This document shows, piece after piece, positions 1 through 9,974 of a stretch of DNA of 64,000 nt. How positions within the stretch are numbered: position 1 is the first letter of the stretch; each line of letters starts with the position of its first letter. Made by a program: the position numbers and the translations under genes. This DNA comes from Campylobacter sp. 2014D-0216 (GTDB lineage: Bacteria; Campylobacterota; Campylobacteria; Campylobacterales; Campylobacteraceae), in NCBI RefSeq assembly GCF_014931215.1, contig NZ_CP063089.1:1240001-1304000 (forward strand), in the 5' to 3' direction. The notes under the pieces are model-generated. The model had not been told where the DNA came from and searched no databases. It was given only the letters and a program-made list of their open reading frames with translations.

Positions 1-522
1 CAAACTCAAGCAATCTCCACGATTTGGCGTAAGTTCTATTTCAATTATTTCATCATTGAAAAGTTCATAGGTATTTAAAGCTTTTCCTAAAACTAACTCT
101 CCCATGCTTTCATCTAAAACCATAATACCATCATTGCTTTTACCAAAACCAAGTTCACTAGAAGAGCAAATCATACCCATTGATTCAACTCCTCTAAGTT
201 TTGCGGGTTTGATTTCGAGTCCACCAGGAAGTACCGCACCTACCAAAGATACAGCAACAAACTGATCTTTATCAACATTCTTAGCTCCGCAAACAATTTG
301 CAAAACTTCACTTCCAACATCCACTTTACAGATATTTAATTTATCGGAATTTTCATGTTTAACTTTTTCTAAAACCTTACCCACTACAACTTTTTCAGGA
401 GCTTTCACACTTTTAAAGCTATCAACTTCTAATCCTATAGAATTTAAAGTATTTATTATAGTTTGTGTTGATATCTCACTTAAATCAATCCATTCACTTA
501 ACCAATTTCTACTAATAATCAT
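1..522 (-). CDS. pheT: phenylalanine--tRNA ligase beta subunit (N-terminal part, cut by window edge)
   Basis: The open frame runs from an ATG at 522 off the left edge, giving about 174 residues of a protein that is normally near 800. It starts [11 protein letters not shown] and continues into the tRNA-binding (EMAP/OB-like) domain, with segments such as ICGAKN-type VCGAKNV and [10 protein letters not shown], as in bacterial PheT. The beta subunit pairs with PheS in an (alpha-beta)2 enzyme that charges tRNA-Phe. Its ATG overlaps the pheS TGA in an ATGA, so the two are translationally coupled in a pheS-pheT operon. Only the N-terminus is visible, so intactness cannot be judged. Confidence 0.93.
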   Translation of the reverse strand, partial: MIISRNWLSEWIDLSEISTQTIINTLNSIGLEVDSFKSVKAPEKVVVGKVLEKVKHENSDKLNICKVDVGSEVLQIVCGAKNVDKDQFVAVSLVGAVLPGGLEIKPAKLRGVESMGMICSSSELGFGKSNDGIMVLDESMGELVLGKALNTYELFNDEIIEIELTPNRGDCLSL

Positions 523-1511
523 CTAAATTGCTCCAATAATCTTAAATCACCTTCAAACATAGAACGCAAATCAGGAATTTTATGTAAAAGCATAGCAAAT
601 CGCTCTACCCCTAAACCAAAAGCATAACCGCTTACATTTTTATAACCTACAAATTTATAAACATTAGGATCTACTACACCGCATCCTAGGACTTCAAGCC
701 ACCCTGTGTGTTTACAAACTCTACATCCACAACCCTTGCAAAACACACAAGAAATATCTACTTCAGCAGATGGTTCTGTAAAAGGAAAAAAGCTCGGTCT
801 AAAACGCACCTTTACATCGCCAAACATATGTTTTAAAAAATGCTCAAGCATATCTTTTAAATTTGCAAAATTAACTTTATCTCCCTCTTCTACAACAAGT
901 CCTTCAACCTGATGAAACATTGGTGTATGAGTGATATCAAAATCTCTTCTAAAAACCGCTCCTGGTGCTATCATTCTAATAGGTGGTTGTTGTGCTAGCA
1001 TCGTTCTAATTTGCACTGGAGAAGTTTGCGATCTAAGCAAAGTTTTGTTTTCAAAATAAAAAGTATCTTGCATATCTCTTGCAGGGTGATTTTGAGGTAA
1101 ATTCAATGCTTCAAAATTATGAAAATCATCTTCAATCAAAGGCCCTTTTTCTATGCTGAAATTTAAAGCCGTAAAATATTCTATGATTTTATCCATGGTT
1201 TGCATGATTGGGTGTAAAGCACCTGCATTTGAAGTCTCATCAAAAAAACTAAAATCCTGTACATCTTGTTTCATTTTTTCATTTAAAGCTTTTTCTTCTA
1301 ATTCTTTTAATTTTACTTGGTAAGCTTCGTTAAATTCATCTCTTGCTTTATTTAAGCCATTAGCAAATTCTTTCTTTTCTTCACCTTGCAAATCCTTTAA
1401 CTTTACAAATTCCAAAGTCAAGATACCTTTTTTACCTAAAACACTTACTTTTATATTTTCAAGTTCTGCTAAAGTATTTGCAGAAGCAATTTTACTTATC
1501 ATATCTTGCAA
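519..1511 (-). CDS. pheS: phenylalanine--tRNA ligase alpha subunit
   Basis: Class II aminoacyl-tRNA synthetase catalytic subunit, which charges tRNA-Phe together with PheT. The N-terminal coiled-coil arm (about residues 1-85) is followed by the catalytic core. Core segments include [42 protein letters not shown] (motif 2) and the C-terminal [10 protein letters not shown] (motif 3). I place the start at the TTG at 1511: a GGAG Shine-Dalgarno lies six bases upstream, the protein then begins MQDMISKIA like other Campylobacter PheS, and the length (330 aa) is the family norm. A TTG four codons further upstream is in frame but lacks a ribosome-binding site. Confidence 0.95.
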   Translation of the reverse strand: MQDMISKIASANTLAELENIKVSVLGKKGILTLEFVKLKDLQGEEKKEFANGLNKARDEFNEAYQVKLKELEEKALNEKMKQDVQDFSFFDETSNAGALHPIMQTMDKIIEYFTALNFSIEKGPLIEDDFHNFEALNLPQNHPARDMQDTFYFENKTLLRSQTSPVQIRTMLAQQPPIRMIAPGAVFRRDFDITHTPMFHQVEGLVVEEGDKVNFANLKDMLEHFLKHMFGDVKVRFRPSFFPFTEPSAEVDISCVFCKGCGCRVCKHTGWLEVLGCGVVDPNVYKFVGYKNVSGYAFGLGVERFAMLLHKIPDLRSMFEGDLRLLEQFR

Positions 1512-1595
1512 TTTTAGCTCCAACTAAATTTTTTTTAAACATTCTAATGTAAAATTATTTAAAATTAGCAAAAATGATAAAAAAAGGATCGTTAA

Positions 1596-1961
1596 ATGAG
1601 AGAAAAAACTGTATTTGAACTTATCGTAGAAGGAAAAATTCCTGCCAATAAAGTTTTAGAAAGTGAAAAGTTTTTGGCTTTTCATGATATCAACCCCAAA
1701 GCACCTATTCATATTTTAATCATTCCAAAGGAGCATTTTGAAAATTTTCAAGCATTAAGACCTGAATTAATGGGAGAAATGACACAATTTATCCAAGAAT
1801 TAGCTACCCTCTTAGGACTAGACAAAAGCGGATATAGATTAATCACTAATTGTGGTAAAAATAGCGGGCAAGAAGTATTCCATTTGCATTTTCACATGCT
1901 AGGCGGATTTGAGCTTCCAAAAAACAAAGAAGCTCAAATCAACCCTGAATCTTTATTCTAA
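1596..1961 (+). CDS. HIT-family nucleotide-binding protein
   Basis: A 121-residue histidine-triad protein of the HinT/PKCI type. The active-site motif HLHFH followed by MLGG lies at residues 96-104, where the central histidine is the nucleophile in nucleoside-phosphoramidate or AMP-ester hydrolysis. The FHDINPKAPIH and IIPKEH segments that form the nucleotide pocket are present. The length is normal for a single HIT domain. A good AAAGGA site precedes the ATG. It stands alone between divergent pheS and convergent pckA. The physiological substrate in Campylobacter is unknown. Confidence 0.92.
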   Translation: MREKTVFELIVEGKIPANKVLESEKFLAFHDINPKAPIHILIIPKEHFENFQALRPELMGEMTQFIQELATLLGLDKSGYRLITNCGKNSGQEVFHLHFHMLGGFELPKNKEAQINPESLF

Positions 1962-1982
1962 AAAGAGTCAAACTCTTTTTAG
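1958..1982. terminator. bidirectional terminator between HIT gene and pckA
   Basis: Inverted repeat CTAAAAAGAGT - CAA - ACTCTTTTTAG. Each arm ends in a run of A or T, so it can act as an intrinsic terminator in both directions. It covers the stop codons of both convergent genes (TAA at 1959-1961 on plus, TAA at 1981-1979 on minus). Confidence 0.75.
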
Positions 1983-3553
1983 ATCATAGGACCAGCTAGC
2001 TTAAACTCTGCTCCTTCTTTGACATCTTCATAGCGTTTGAAATTTTCTATAAACATTTTTGCAAGCTTTAATTTTGTCTCTTCATAAGCTTTTTTATCTT
2101 CCCAAGTATTAACAGGATTAAGTAGCTTGCTTTCTACACCTGCTAATTCTTTTGGAACTGCAAGATTAAATAAATCATAATTTTCAAATTCACATTGTTG
2201 AATACTACCATCTAAAATCGCATTAATACAAGCTCTTGTTGCTTTAATACTCATTCTCTTACCTATGCCATAAGCTCCACCGCTCCAACCAGTATTTACT
2301 AAATAAACATTAACATTATACTTGCTGATTTTTTCACCTAAAAGTTTTGCATAAACAGTTGGGTGTAATGGCAAAAATACCTCGCCAAAACAAGCTGAAA
2401 AAGTCGCAACTGGTTCAGTGATACCTCTTTCAGTTCCTGCAACTTTGGCAGTATAACCGCTTAAGAAATAATACATCGCTTGTTCTTTGTTTAATTTACT
2501 AACTGGAGGTAAAACACCAAAAGCATCAGCTGAAAGAAAAATGATATTGTTTGGATGTCCTGCGCTAAGGCTTGGTTCATGATTTAAAATGTGCTCTATC
2601 GGATAAGAAACTCTAGTATTTTCAGTCTTTGATCCATCATTAAAATCAACACTTAAATCATCTCTTAAAACTACATTTTCCAAAAGTGCATTTTGTTTGA
2701 TTGCTCCATAAATTTCTGGCTCACTTTGAGGATCAAGGTTAATACATTTTGCATAACAACCTCCTTCAAAATTAAACACACCCTCATCATCCCAACCATG
2801 CTCATCATCTCCGATTAGTTTTCTTTTTGGATCAGTTGAAAGTGTAGTTTTGCCTGTACCACTAAGTCCAAAGAAAAGCGCTACATCGCCTTTTTCCCCA
2901 ACATTAGCACTACAATGCATAGGAAGCTTGTTTTCTAGTGGCAACCAGTAATTCATCATAGAAAAAATTCCTTTTTTCATTTCTCCACCATACCAAGTTC
3001 CACCAATTACTGCGATATTTTTTTCTATATTAAATATCACAAAAACCTCTGAATTTAAACCATCTTTTTCATAGTCTTCATTCACGCATTTACATGCATT
3101 ATATACTACAAAATCAGGTTCAAATTCTGCAAGTTCTTCTTCTTTTGGACGAATAAACATATTTTTTACAAAATGTGCTTGCCAAGCGATCTGTGTTACA
3201 AAACGCACAGCTTTACGGCTTTTCAAAGAAGCACCGCAAAATGCATCTTGAATATAGATATCGCTGTTGCTAAGTTGTTTTTTTGCTTTTGCTAAAAGCT
3301 TTTCAAATAACTCTTCGCTAATAGGTTGATTAATCTTACCCCAAGCAATATATTTTTGTGAAGGATCTTGCTTTACAAAATATTTATCCTTAGGACTTCT
3401 TCCGGTAAAAATTCCAGTATCCACACTAAAGGTACCATTTTTAGTACAAACACCTTCTTGGTTGTTTTTTTCATGCTTTAAAAGCTCATCGTAGCTGATG
3501 TTATGAAAAATTTGCCCAATATTTTCTAAACCTAATTTTTCTAAACCTTTCAT
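1979..3553 (-). CDS. pckA: phosphoenolpyruvate carboxykinase (ATP)
   Basis: Converts oxaloacetate plus ATP to phosphoenolpyruvate and CO2, the entry to gluconeogenesis in an organism that lives on amino and organic acids. The 524 residues match the ATP-dependent family. The P-loop GLSGTGKTT is near residues 229-237, the metal-binding GDDEHGW near 248-254, and the substrate-binding [10 protein letters not shown] near 49-58. It lies nine bases downstream of pycB, so the two form an operon (pyruvate to oxaloacetate to PEP) that ends at the terminator shared with the HIT gene. Confidence 0.97.
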   Translation of the reverse strand: MKGLEKLGLENIGQIFHNISYDELLKHEKNNQEGVCTKNGTFSVDTGIFTGRSPKDKYFVKQDPSQKYIAWGKINQPISEELFEKLLAKAKKQLSNSDIYIQDAFCGASLKSRKAVRFVTQIAWQAHFVKNMFIRPKEEELAEFEPDFVVYNACKCVNEDYEKDGLNSEVFVIFNIEKNIAVIGGTWYGGEMKKGIFSMMNYWLPLENKLPMHCSANVGEKGDVALFFGLSGTGKTTLSTDPKRKLIGDDEHGWDDEGVFNFEGGCYAKCINLDPQSEPEIYGAIKQNALLENVVLRDDLSVDFNDGSKTENTRVSYPIEHILNHEPSLSAGHPNNIIFLSADAFGVLPPVSKLNKEQAMYYFLSGYTAKVAGTERGITEPVATFSACFGEVFLPLHPTVYAKLLGEKISKYNVNVYLVNTGWSGGAYGIGKRMSIKATRACINAILDGSIQQCEFENYDLFNLAVPKELAGVESKLLNPVNTWEDKKAYEETKLKLAKMFIENFKRYEDVKEGAEFKLAGPMI

Positions 3554-3562
3554 TTTGCCTCC

Positions 3563-5347
3563 TTATTTATAAGTCATCAAAGCTTGACCTTCGCTCACAC
3601 TTTCACCTGCATTTACTAAAATTTCTGCGATCTCCCCATCTTTTCCTGCAGTAATTTCAATTTCCATCTTCATTGCTTCAAGGACTGCTACTACTTGACC
3701 AACCTTAACAGTATCATTTTCTTTTGCTAGTATTTTAAAAACATTTGCATTCATACTTGCAACGATTGCATTAGCATTGTCATTTACTTGTGTTTTTTTC
3801 ACTTCTGCCTTATCTGTATTTACTTTTACAGCACTTTTAACATTTACATCTCTATCAAAACCTGGACTTACCTCAACATGGTATTTGTTGCCATTAACAG
3901 AAACAGTGAATTGATTTTCATTAATAACACTTGGTTTTAGTTTGTTATTTTTTCTAACATTTACTTTCGCCTCACCTTTTAAGAAGGCAATTCCCTTTTC
4001 TTTGCAAGCTGCAACAATAAAAATATTTTCCTCGCTTGTTTCTAAATTTTCTTTTTCTAAAATATTTTTAATATATGCTATGCTTTTACTCTCATCAGCA
4101 TCAGCGATATCTGTAGCCAATTTTGTTGTAGGCTCTAATTTTAACTGCTCGCTTGCAAGTTTAATCACTTCAGCATCTGGAGCAACAGGAGTTTTACCAA
4201 AATAACCTAAAACCATTTTTCCATATCCTTCTGCGATTTTCTTCCAAGGACCAAACATAACATTATTAAAAGCTTGCTGAAAATAAAACTGCGACACAGG
4301 AGTAACCGAAGTACCATATCCACCTTTTTCCACTACTTCTTGCATTGCCTTGATCACTTGCGGGAATTTGTCTAAGATATTATTATCTCTCATCATTTGA
4401 GTATTGGCAGTTAATGCTCCACCTGGCATAGGAGAAAAAGGTATTAAAGGATTAACTGCTGTTGCTTCTGGTGGTAAAAAATAATCTTTCAAGCAATCTT
4501 TTAACACATCTTCATATTTTAAAATTTTCTCCTCATCTAAACCAAGATCAAAATTACTACCTTTTAATGCATGTAGCATGGTTAAGATATCTGGCTGAGA
4601 AGTACCACCACTCACTGGCGCAGCTGCTAAATCTATCCCATCAGCACCTGCTTCTAAGGCTGCTAAATAACATGCCACGCTTACCCCTGCTGTTTCGTGA
4701 GTATGTAATCTTATATGTGTATTTTCAGGCAAGTTTTTTCTAGCCATTTTTATAACTTCATAAATTTTATTTGGATTAGAGGTGCCACTTGCATCTTTAA
4801 AACATATACTATCAAAAGGAATTTGAGCTTGTAAAATTTCTTTTAAGATTTTCTCATAAAAAGGTACATCATGTGCGCCTTTGCATTTAGGAGGAAGATC
4901 CATCAGTGTGATAGTAATTTCATGTTTTAAACCATGTTTAACTATACATTCTCCGCTAAATTTTAGATTATTTACATCATTTAATGCATCAAAATTTCTT
5001 ATAGTAGTTGTGCCATGTTTTGCAAACATCTTTGCATGCAAGTCAATAATTTCCTTGCTACCTGTATCTAGCGCTACGGTATTTACACCCCTTGCAAGAG
5101 TTTGTAAATTTGCATCTTTTCCAACAATGGCTCTAAATTTATCCATCATTTCAAAAGCATTTTCATTTAAATAAAAAAATAAACTCTGAAATCTAGCTCC
5201 ACCACCAAATTCAAAATGCGTAATTCCTGCTTCTTTGGCCGCTTCTAAAGCAGGAAAAAAGTCATTCATTAAAACTCTAGCGCCATAAACAGATTGAAAA
5301 CCATCTCTAAAAGTGGTATCCATCACATCGATTAATTTTTTAGCCAT
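3563..5347 (-). CDS. pycB: pyruvate/oxaloacetate carboxylase subunit B (carboxyltransferase plus biotin carrier)
   Basis: The 594-residue protein begins with an HMG-CoA-lyase-like TIM barrel (DTTFRDGFQS at 10-19; LHTHETAG for metal binding). A conserved carboxylase domain follows, and the protein ends in a biotinyl domain with the lysine of EAMKMEIE at about residue 560. In Campylobacter this is the second subunit of two-subunit pyruvate carboxylase; the biotin carboxylase subunit PycA is not in this window. Oxaloacetate decarboxylase alpha has the same architecture, but the neighbouring pckA and absence of membrane subunits favour PycB. It has a promoter and a strong AAAGGAAA site. Confidence 0.94.
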   Translation of the reverse strand: MAKKLIDVMDTTFRDGFQSVYGARVLMNDFFPALEAAKEAGITHFEFGGGARFQSLFFYLNENAFEMMDKFRAIVGKDANLQTLARGVNTVALDTGSKEIIDLHAKMFAKHGTTTIRNFDALNDVNNLKFSGECIVKHGLKHEITITLMDLPPKCKGAHDVPFYEKILKEILQAQIPFDSICFKDASGTSNPNKIYEVIKMARKNLPENTHIRLHTHETAGVSVACYLAALEAGADGIDLAAAPVSGGTSQPDILTMLHALKGSNFDLGLDEEKILKYEDVLKDCLKDYFLPPEATAVNPLIPFSPMPGGALTANTQMMRDNNILDKFPQVIKAMQEVVEKGGYGTSVTPVSQFYFQQAFNNVMFGPWKKIAEGYGKMVLGYFGKTPVAPDAEVIKLASEQLKLEPTTKLATDIADADESKSIAYIKNILEKENLETSEENIFIVAACKEKGIAFLKGEAKVNVRKNNKLKPSVINENQFTVSVNGNKYHVEVSPGFDRDVNVKSAVKVNTDKAEVKKTQVNDNANAIVASMNANVFKILAKENDTVKVGQVVAVLEAMKMEIEITAGKDGEIAEILVNAGESVSEGQALMTYK

Positions 5348-5374
5348 AACATTTCCTTTTTTTTACTCCATACA

Positions 5375-5380
5375 ATTATA
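5375..5380 (-). promoter_or_regulatory. -10 element of the pycB-pckA operon
   Basis: TATAAT on the minus strand, 27 bases before the pycB ATG, in a T-rich context as usual for Campylobacter sigma-70 promoters, which often lack a -35 box. Confidence 0.6.
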
Positions 5381-5404
5381 ACTTTACTTTCTTAAAAAAC
5401 AAAT

Positions 5405-6739
5405 TTATAAAATTTGGTTTAACATAATGATAATAATTGATAAAGGAGCAATAAATCTTAACAAGAAATACCACACTTCAAAAACCCTTCGACTCATAAA
5501 TTTAGAAAATAAGTGATATATTTTTTCTTTATCCATAAAAAAGCCAACAAAGATAGCACTTGCAATCACGCCCAAAGGTAGCATAAAATTAGATGTTAAC
5601 TTATCTAAAATATCAAAAAAGCTCAATCCAAAAAAGCTAAAACTAGCTCCATAGCTTGCACTAAAAGATAAAATACAACTCATTCCTAAAACAAAAACCA
5701 CCAAACCTATAAAAATCAAGGCTTTCTTTCTTGAAATTTGATACTCATTTACAAGATAAAAAGTAAAAGGTTCTATCATGGAAACAGCCGAGGTAATTCC
5801 TGCAAAAAATAAAGCCAAGAAAAAATAAAAAGCCAAAAAATGTCCCAAAACACTGTCTAAATTGGAAAACAGTGTTGTTAGAGAAATAAAAACTAAGCCC
5901 GCACCTTCTGCTGGATTGGCATTAAATTTAAATATAAAAGTAAACACAATAAGCCCCATCATCAAGCCAATGAGAATATTTAAAAGCACAATCACCATTG
6001 AACTTGTGATCAAATTAGTATCATCTTTTAATGACGCCGCATAAGTTGTAATGCAACCTATACCCAAACACAAGGTAAAAAATGCAAGTCCTAATGCTGT
6101 CAATACTGAATTTAAACTTAATTTACTAAAATCAGGATAAAACAAATACACAAATGCTTCTTTAAAACCATCTTGAAAAAAACAATATACTAGCATCAAA
6201 ATAAGCATGATAAATAAACTTGGCATAATCCAAATATTTAATTTTTCTATACCACTTTTTACCCCTCTTGAAACCACAAATAAAGTAAGAAAAAACGCAA
6301 TAAGAAAATACACACTACTTTCTAAGATGCTATTTTGTATCAAATTACCAAACAAAGCACTCGCTTCTTGAGTATTACTAGGTAAATAATAAACTGAAGT
6401 AACCATATACTTTAAAACCCAACCCATGATCACTAAATAAAACGAAAGTACAAAAATTCCGCCAAGCATAAAAAATCCCGCGAATTTCCACTTATGAGCG
6501 TATTTGGTTGCTAGGCTTTTATAGGCATTTACAGGATCACTTTGACTTAATCTTCCCATGGCAATTTCAGCCAAAAACACGCAAAATCCCACACTAATTG
6601 TTAAAAGCAAATACAAAAGCACAAATGCAAAACCACCATTTTGCCCTACTAAGGTTGGAAATTTCCAAGCATTTCCAAGTCCTATAGCTCCACCTGCTAC
6701 GGCTAAAATAAAGCCGATTTTAGAAAATTTATCATTCAT
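5405..6739 (-). CDS. sodium-dependent symporter, NSS/SNF family (copy 1)
   Basis: An integral membrane protein of 444 residues with about 11 hydrophobic segments and the LeuT-fold signature GLGNAWKFPTLVGQNGG near the N-terminus (TM1 unwound region). Members of this family import amino acids or related amines with Na+; the substrate cannot be told from sequence. It is the last of three tandem paralogues on the minus strand, nine bases after copy 2, so the three are probably co-transcribed. It is the most divergent of the three. It ends 57 bases before pycB, and I see no clear terminator there. Confidence 0.9.
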   Translation of the reverse strand: MNDKFSKIGFILAVAGGAIGLGNAWKFPTLVGQNGGFAFVLLYLLLTISVGFCVFLAEIAMGRLSQSDPVNAYKSLATKYAHKWKFAGFFMLGGIFVLSFYLVIMGWVLKYMVTSVYYLPSNTQEASALFGNLIQNSILESSVYFLIAFFLTLFVVSRGVKSGIEKLNIWIMPSLFIMLILMLVYCFFQDGFKEAFVYLFYPDFSKLSLNSVLTALGLAFFTLCLGIGCITTYAASLKDDTNLITSSMVIVLLNILIGLMMGLIVFTFIFKFNANPAEGAGLVFISLTTLFSNLDSVLGHFLAFYFFLALFFAGITSAVSMIEPFTFYLVNEYQISRKKALIFIGLVVFVLGMSCILSFSASYGASFSFFGLSFFDILDKLTSNFMLPLGVIASAIFVGFFMDKEKIYHLFSKFMSRRVFEVWYFLLRFIAPLSIIIIMLNQIL

Positions 6740-6748
6740 TTTAACGCC

Positions 6749-8086
6749 TTAGAATAAAAGCTGTCTAGCCATGATTAAAATCACTGCTAAAGGAGAAATA
6801 TATCTTAAAAAGATATACCACACTTCAAAACACACACCGCGCATAAAAGGCTGAAATAATTTTTGCAAAGCTTCTTTTTTAATCACAAATCCCACAAAAA
6901 ATGCAGTAATCAATGCAGAAATTGGCATGAGTAAATTTTGTATGAAAAAGTCTAAAATATCAAAAAAACTTTTTCCAAAGAAATTTAAACTTGGTGCACT
7001 TACATGATAAAAAGAAAGTATAGACAAACTTCCAAGAAAATACACTATCACACCTACAAAAACCAAAGCTTTCTTTCTTGAAATTTGATAACGGTTTATT
7101 AGATAAAAAGTGAAAGGCTCTATCATAGAAATAGCCGAGGTGATTCCTGCAAAAAATAACGCAATAAAAAAGGCTATGGCTAAAATATTTCCTAAAAATC
7201 CCAACTTTGCAAAAAGCGTAGTTAATGATATGAAAATAAGCCCTGGTCCCTGTTGAGTTGGATCAGCACCAAATTCAAAAATAAAAGTAAACACAATAAG
7301 CCCCATCATCAAACCAATGATGGTGTTGATAATAATGATATTAAAAGCACTACTAATAAAATTTGTCTTATCAGGCAAGCTTGCCGCATAAGTTAAAATC
7401 ACACATACCCCTAAAGACATGCTAAAAAATGCAAGACCTAGCGCATCTAATATGGAATCAACACTTAATTTAGAAAAATCAGGCACAAATAAAAATTCAC
7501 TTGCCTTAGAAAAACCATCCATACTAAAAGAGTAACCAAGCATTAAAATTAACAAAATAAATAAACTTGGCATCATCCAAACATTCAGTTTTTCTATACC
7601 ACTCTTAACACCTTTTGAAACTACATAAAAAATCACTGCAAAAACAAAAGTAAAACATACAAATTGCGATACCACATCTTGATTTAGTAAGTTTTCAAAA
7701 GCCACACCTGCTTCACTAGTATTTTTTGGAAGTTCAAAAAAACCAAGATAAGCATACTTGGCTATCCAACCTATCACCACGCTATAAAAAGACACTAAAA
7801 TGATTGCACCTAACATAAAAAAACCCGCATAAGACCATGCCTTTTTATGCTTTGGCGCTAAAGTATGATAAGCATTAACCGGATCTTTTTCACTTAGTTT
7901 ACCAATGCTTAGCTCTGCTAAAAAAATCACAAAAGCTACTAATAAGGTTAAAAGCAAATACACAAAAACAAAAGCCGATCCACCATTATTACCAACTAAA
8001 GTTGGAAATTTCCAAGCATTTCCTAGCCCCACAGCAGATCCTGCTACGGCTAAAATAAAGCCTATTTTAGAAAATTTTTCATTCAT
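6749..8086 (-). CDS. sodium-dependent symporter, NSS/SNF family (copy 2)
   Basis: A 445-residue LeuT-fold transporter with TM1 motif GLGNAWKFPTLVGNNGG and about 11 membrane segments. It is the middle gene of the tandem trio. A central block (7469-7700) is almost identical in DNA to copy 3 while the flanks are clearly diverged, which suggests gene conversion. It probably takes up an amino acid with Na+; the specificity is not readable. The start MNEKFSKIGF is conserved in copies 2 and 3, with MNDKFSKIGF in copy 1. Confidence 0.9.
   Translation of the reverse strand: MNEKFSKIGFILAVAGSAVGLGNAWKFPTLVGNNGGSAFVFVYLLLTLLVAFVIFLAELSIGKLSEKDPVNAYHTLAPKHKKAWSYAGFFMLGAIILVSFYSVVIGWIAKYAYLGFFELPKNTSEAGVAFENLLNQDVVSQFVCFTFVFAVIFYVVSKGVKSGIEKLNVWMMPSLFILLILMLGYSFSMDGFSKASEFLFVPDFSKLSVDSILDALGLAFFSMSLGVCVILTYAASLPDKTNFISSAFNIIIINTIIGLMMGLIVFTFIFEFGADPTQQGPGLIFISLTTLFAKLGFLGNILAIAFFIALFFAGITSAISMIEPFTFYLINRYQISRKKALVFVGVIVYFLGSLSILSFYHVSAPSLNFFGKSFFDILDFFIQNLLMPISALITAFFVGFVIKKEALQKLFQPFMRGVCFEVWYIFLRYISPLAVILIMARQLLF
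7469..7700. repeat. near-identical block shared by symporter copies 2 and 3 (second copy at 8831-9062)
   Basis: A 232-bp segment inside copy 2 matches 8831-9062 inside copy 3 with only about four or five mismatches seen by eye, without gaps. It encodes the same stretch (from SQFVCFTFVF to FLFVPDFSKL) in both, whereas the surrounding sequence differs at many positions. Confidence 0.75.
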
Positions 8087-8095
8087 CTTTTAACC

Positions 8096-9448
8096 TTAAA
8101 AAAATAATTGTTTTACCATGATTAAAATCACAGCTAAAGGAGAAATGTATCTCACAAAAAAATACCAACATTCAAAAAATATACCTTTCATATATGGGTA
8201 AAACAGTGTTTGTAAGACTTCTTTTTTAAGTACAAATCCTACAAATATAGCACCAAACAATCCACCTAAAGGCATCATTAAATTAGAAGCGATAAAATCT
8301 AAGATATCAAAGAAAGTTTTTCCAAAAATTTCTAATGAGTCTTTACTCCATTCAATATTCGATAATATACACAAACTACCCAAAATGTAAACAACAAAAG
8401 CAATAAAAATCAAAGCTTTTTTTCTTGTAAAATTATAAGAATTAATCAAATAAAAAGCCAAAGGCTCTATCATAGAAACCGCCGAAGTAACACCTGCAAA
8501 AAACAATGCAACAAAAAATGCTATGGCTAAAATATTTCCTAAAGGTAAAAAACTTATAGGATCTATATTAGAAAATAAACTCATCAAGGACACAAAGATC
8601 AAACCAGGGCCTTGCTGTGATGGATTGCCATTAAATTCAAATATGAAAGTAAATACGATAAGCCCCATCATTAAACCAATGATGATATTAATGATAATAA
8701 TATTAATCGTGCTACTAATAAAATTTGTCTTATCAGGTAAGCTTGCTGAATAAGTTATAATCGAACCCACACCTATAGATAAAGAAAAACAAGCAAGTCC
8801 TAAAGCACTTAAAAAAGCACCAACCCCAAGTTTAGAAAAATCAGGCACAAATAAAAATTCACTTGCCTTAGAAAAACCATCCATACTAAAAGAATAACCG
8901 AGCATTAAAATTAACAAAATAAATAAACTTGGCATCATCCAAACATTCAGCTTTTCTATACCACTCTTAACACCTTTTGAAACTACATAAAAAATCACCG
9001 CAAAAACAAAAGTAAAACATACAAATTGCGATACCACATCTTGATTTAGTAAGTTTTCAAAAACAGCTCCACTTTCTTCTATAGTTTTAGGCAAAGAAAA
9101 AAATCCAAAATAAGCATATTTAACAATCCAACCTATAATTACACTATAAAAAGAAACAATCAAAATAGCACCAATTAAAGAAAAACCAACTATCGACCAC
9201 GCTCTTTTATGTTTTGGTGCTAGAGTATAATAAGCATTAACCGGGTCTTTTTCACTTAGTTTACCAATGCTTAGCTCTGCTAAAAAAATCACAAAACCAA
9301 CAGCCAAAGTTAAAACTAAATATAAAAGCACAAATGCTGAACCACCATTTTGTCCTACTAAGGTTGGAAATTTCCAAGCATTTCCTAATCCCACAGCAGA
9401 TCCTGCCACAGCTAAAATAAAGCCTATTTTAGAAAATTTTTCATTCAT
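8096..9448 (-). CDS. sodium-dependent symporter, NSS/SNF family (copy 3, promoter-proximal)
   Basis: First gene of the tandem trio, 450 residues from the ATG at 9448. The open frame extends 53 codons further upstream, but I reject that extension: the other two copies start at the same MNEKFSK/MNDKFSK point, and the extra sequence is AT-rich leader DNA. It has the same LeuT-fold signature (GLGNAWKFPTLVGQNGG) and about 11 membrane segments. The site AAGG lies eight bases before the ATG. C. jejuni, as I remember it, has two such genes here, so one copy is probably an extra duplication. Confidence 0.9.
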   Translation of the reverse strand: MNEKFSKIGFILAVAGSAVGLGNAWKFPTLVGQNGGSAFVLLYLVLTLAVGFVIFLAELSIGKLSEKDPVNAYYTLAPKHKRAWSIVGFSLIGAILIVSFYSVIIGWIVKYAYFGFFSLPKTIEESGAVFENLLNQDVVSQFVCFTFVFAVIFYVVSKGVKSGIEKLNVWMMPSLFILLILMLGYSFSMDGFSKASEFLFVPDFSKLGVGAFLSALGLACFSLSIGVGSIITYSASLPDKTNFISSTINIIIINIIIGLMMGLIVFTFIFEFNGNPSQQGPGLIFVSLMSLFSNIDPISFLPLGNILAIAFFVALFFAGVTSAVSMIEPLAFYLINSYNFTRKKALIFIAFVVYILGSLCILSNIEWSKDSLEIFGKTFFDILDFIASNLMMPLGGLFGAIFVGFVLKKEVLQTLFYPYMKGIFFECWYFFVRYISPLAVILIMVKQLFF

Positions 9449-9568
9449 AAAGATAACCTTAAATTTTATAAAACTATAAAAGTGCTTAATGTAGCCAAAA
9501 AAAACTTTAATTTGTTTTAAAATAGATACAATAATATAAATTTCAATAATTTTAAAGCTAAAATGGAG

Positions 9569-9643
9569 TATAATCACGCTTTTAAAATCTCGAGTAGGGA
9601 TACGCAAGCCGAAAGGATTTAAAATTATTTTTAAGGAAAAATC
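9569..9643 (+). promoter_or_regulatory. atpE promoter and structured leader
   Basis: TATAAT at 9569-9574 is a clear -10 element. The following leader of about 65 nt contains a GC-rich patch (GTAGGGATACGCAAGCC then GAAAGG, 9595-9618) that stands out in this AT-rich genome. It is enclosed by the loosely complementary TTTAAAATC and GATTTAAAA. The ribosome-binding site AAGGA lies near 9632-9636. The patch could fold; I cannot assign it to a known riboswitch. Confidence 0.5.
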
Positions 9644-9967
9644 ATGAAAAAAATCGTTTTTTTAATGTTAGCTTTAAGCGGTTTTGCATTTGCAGCTGAA
9701 GGTTCTATGAACCAATGGTTGGCTTCATTTTCTATCTTAGCAGCAGGTCTAGGACTTGGTGTTGCAGCACTAGGTGGAGCGATCGGTATGGGTAACACTG
9801 CAGCAGCAACTATCGCAGGTACTGCTAGAAACCCAGGTCTTGGCGGAAAATTAATGACAACTATGTTTATTGCTTTAGCGATGATCGAAGCTCAAGTTAT
9901 TTATGCACTTGTTATCGCGCTTATCGCTCTTTATGCTAACCCATTCCAAGCATTGGTAGCAGCTTAA
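9644..9967 (+). CDS. atpE: ATP synthase F0 subunit c
   Basis: Proteolipid that forms the rotating c-ring of F-type ATP synthase. The 107 residues begin with a signal-like hydrophobic stretch (about 1-18). The two helices of the hairpin follow, joined by the polar loop ARNPG near 61-65. The ion-carrying carboxylate is E82 in AMIEAQ. The glycine-rich first helix is typical. As in other campylobacters, atpE stands apart from the main atp operon. It has its own promoter and is followed by a terminator hairpin. Confidence 0.96.
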   Translation: MKKIVFLMLALSGFAFAAEGSMNQWLASFSILAAGLGLGVAALGGAIGMGNTAAATIAGTARNPGLGGKLMTTMFIALAMIEAQVIYALVIALIALYANPFQALVAA

Positions 9968-9974
9968 TACTTTC

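Noticed and set aside
9449-9607. 53-codon upstream extension of symporter copy 3
   Set aside because: The other two copies start at the same MNEKFSK/MNDKFSK point, and the extension crosses AT-rich leader and the atpE promoter region.
9595-9618. atpE leader patch as a c-di-GMP riboswitch
   Set aside because: Only a short core-like string is present; the paired helices and tetraloop receptor of the aptamer are missing.
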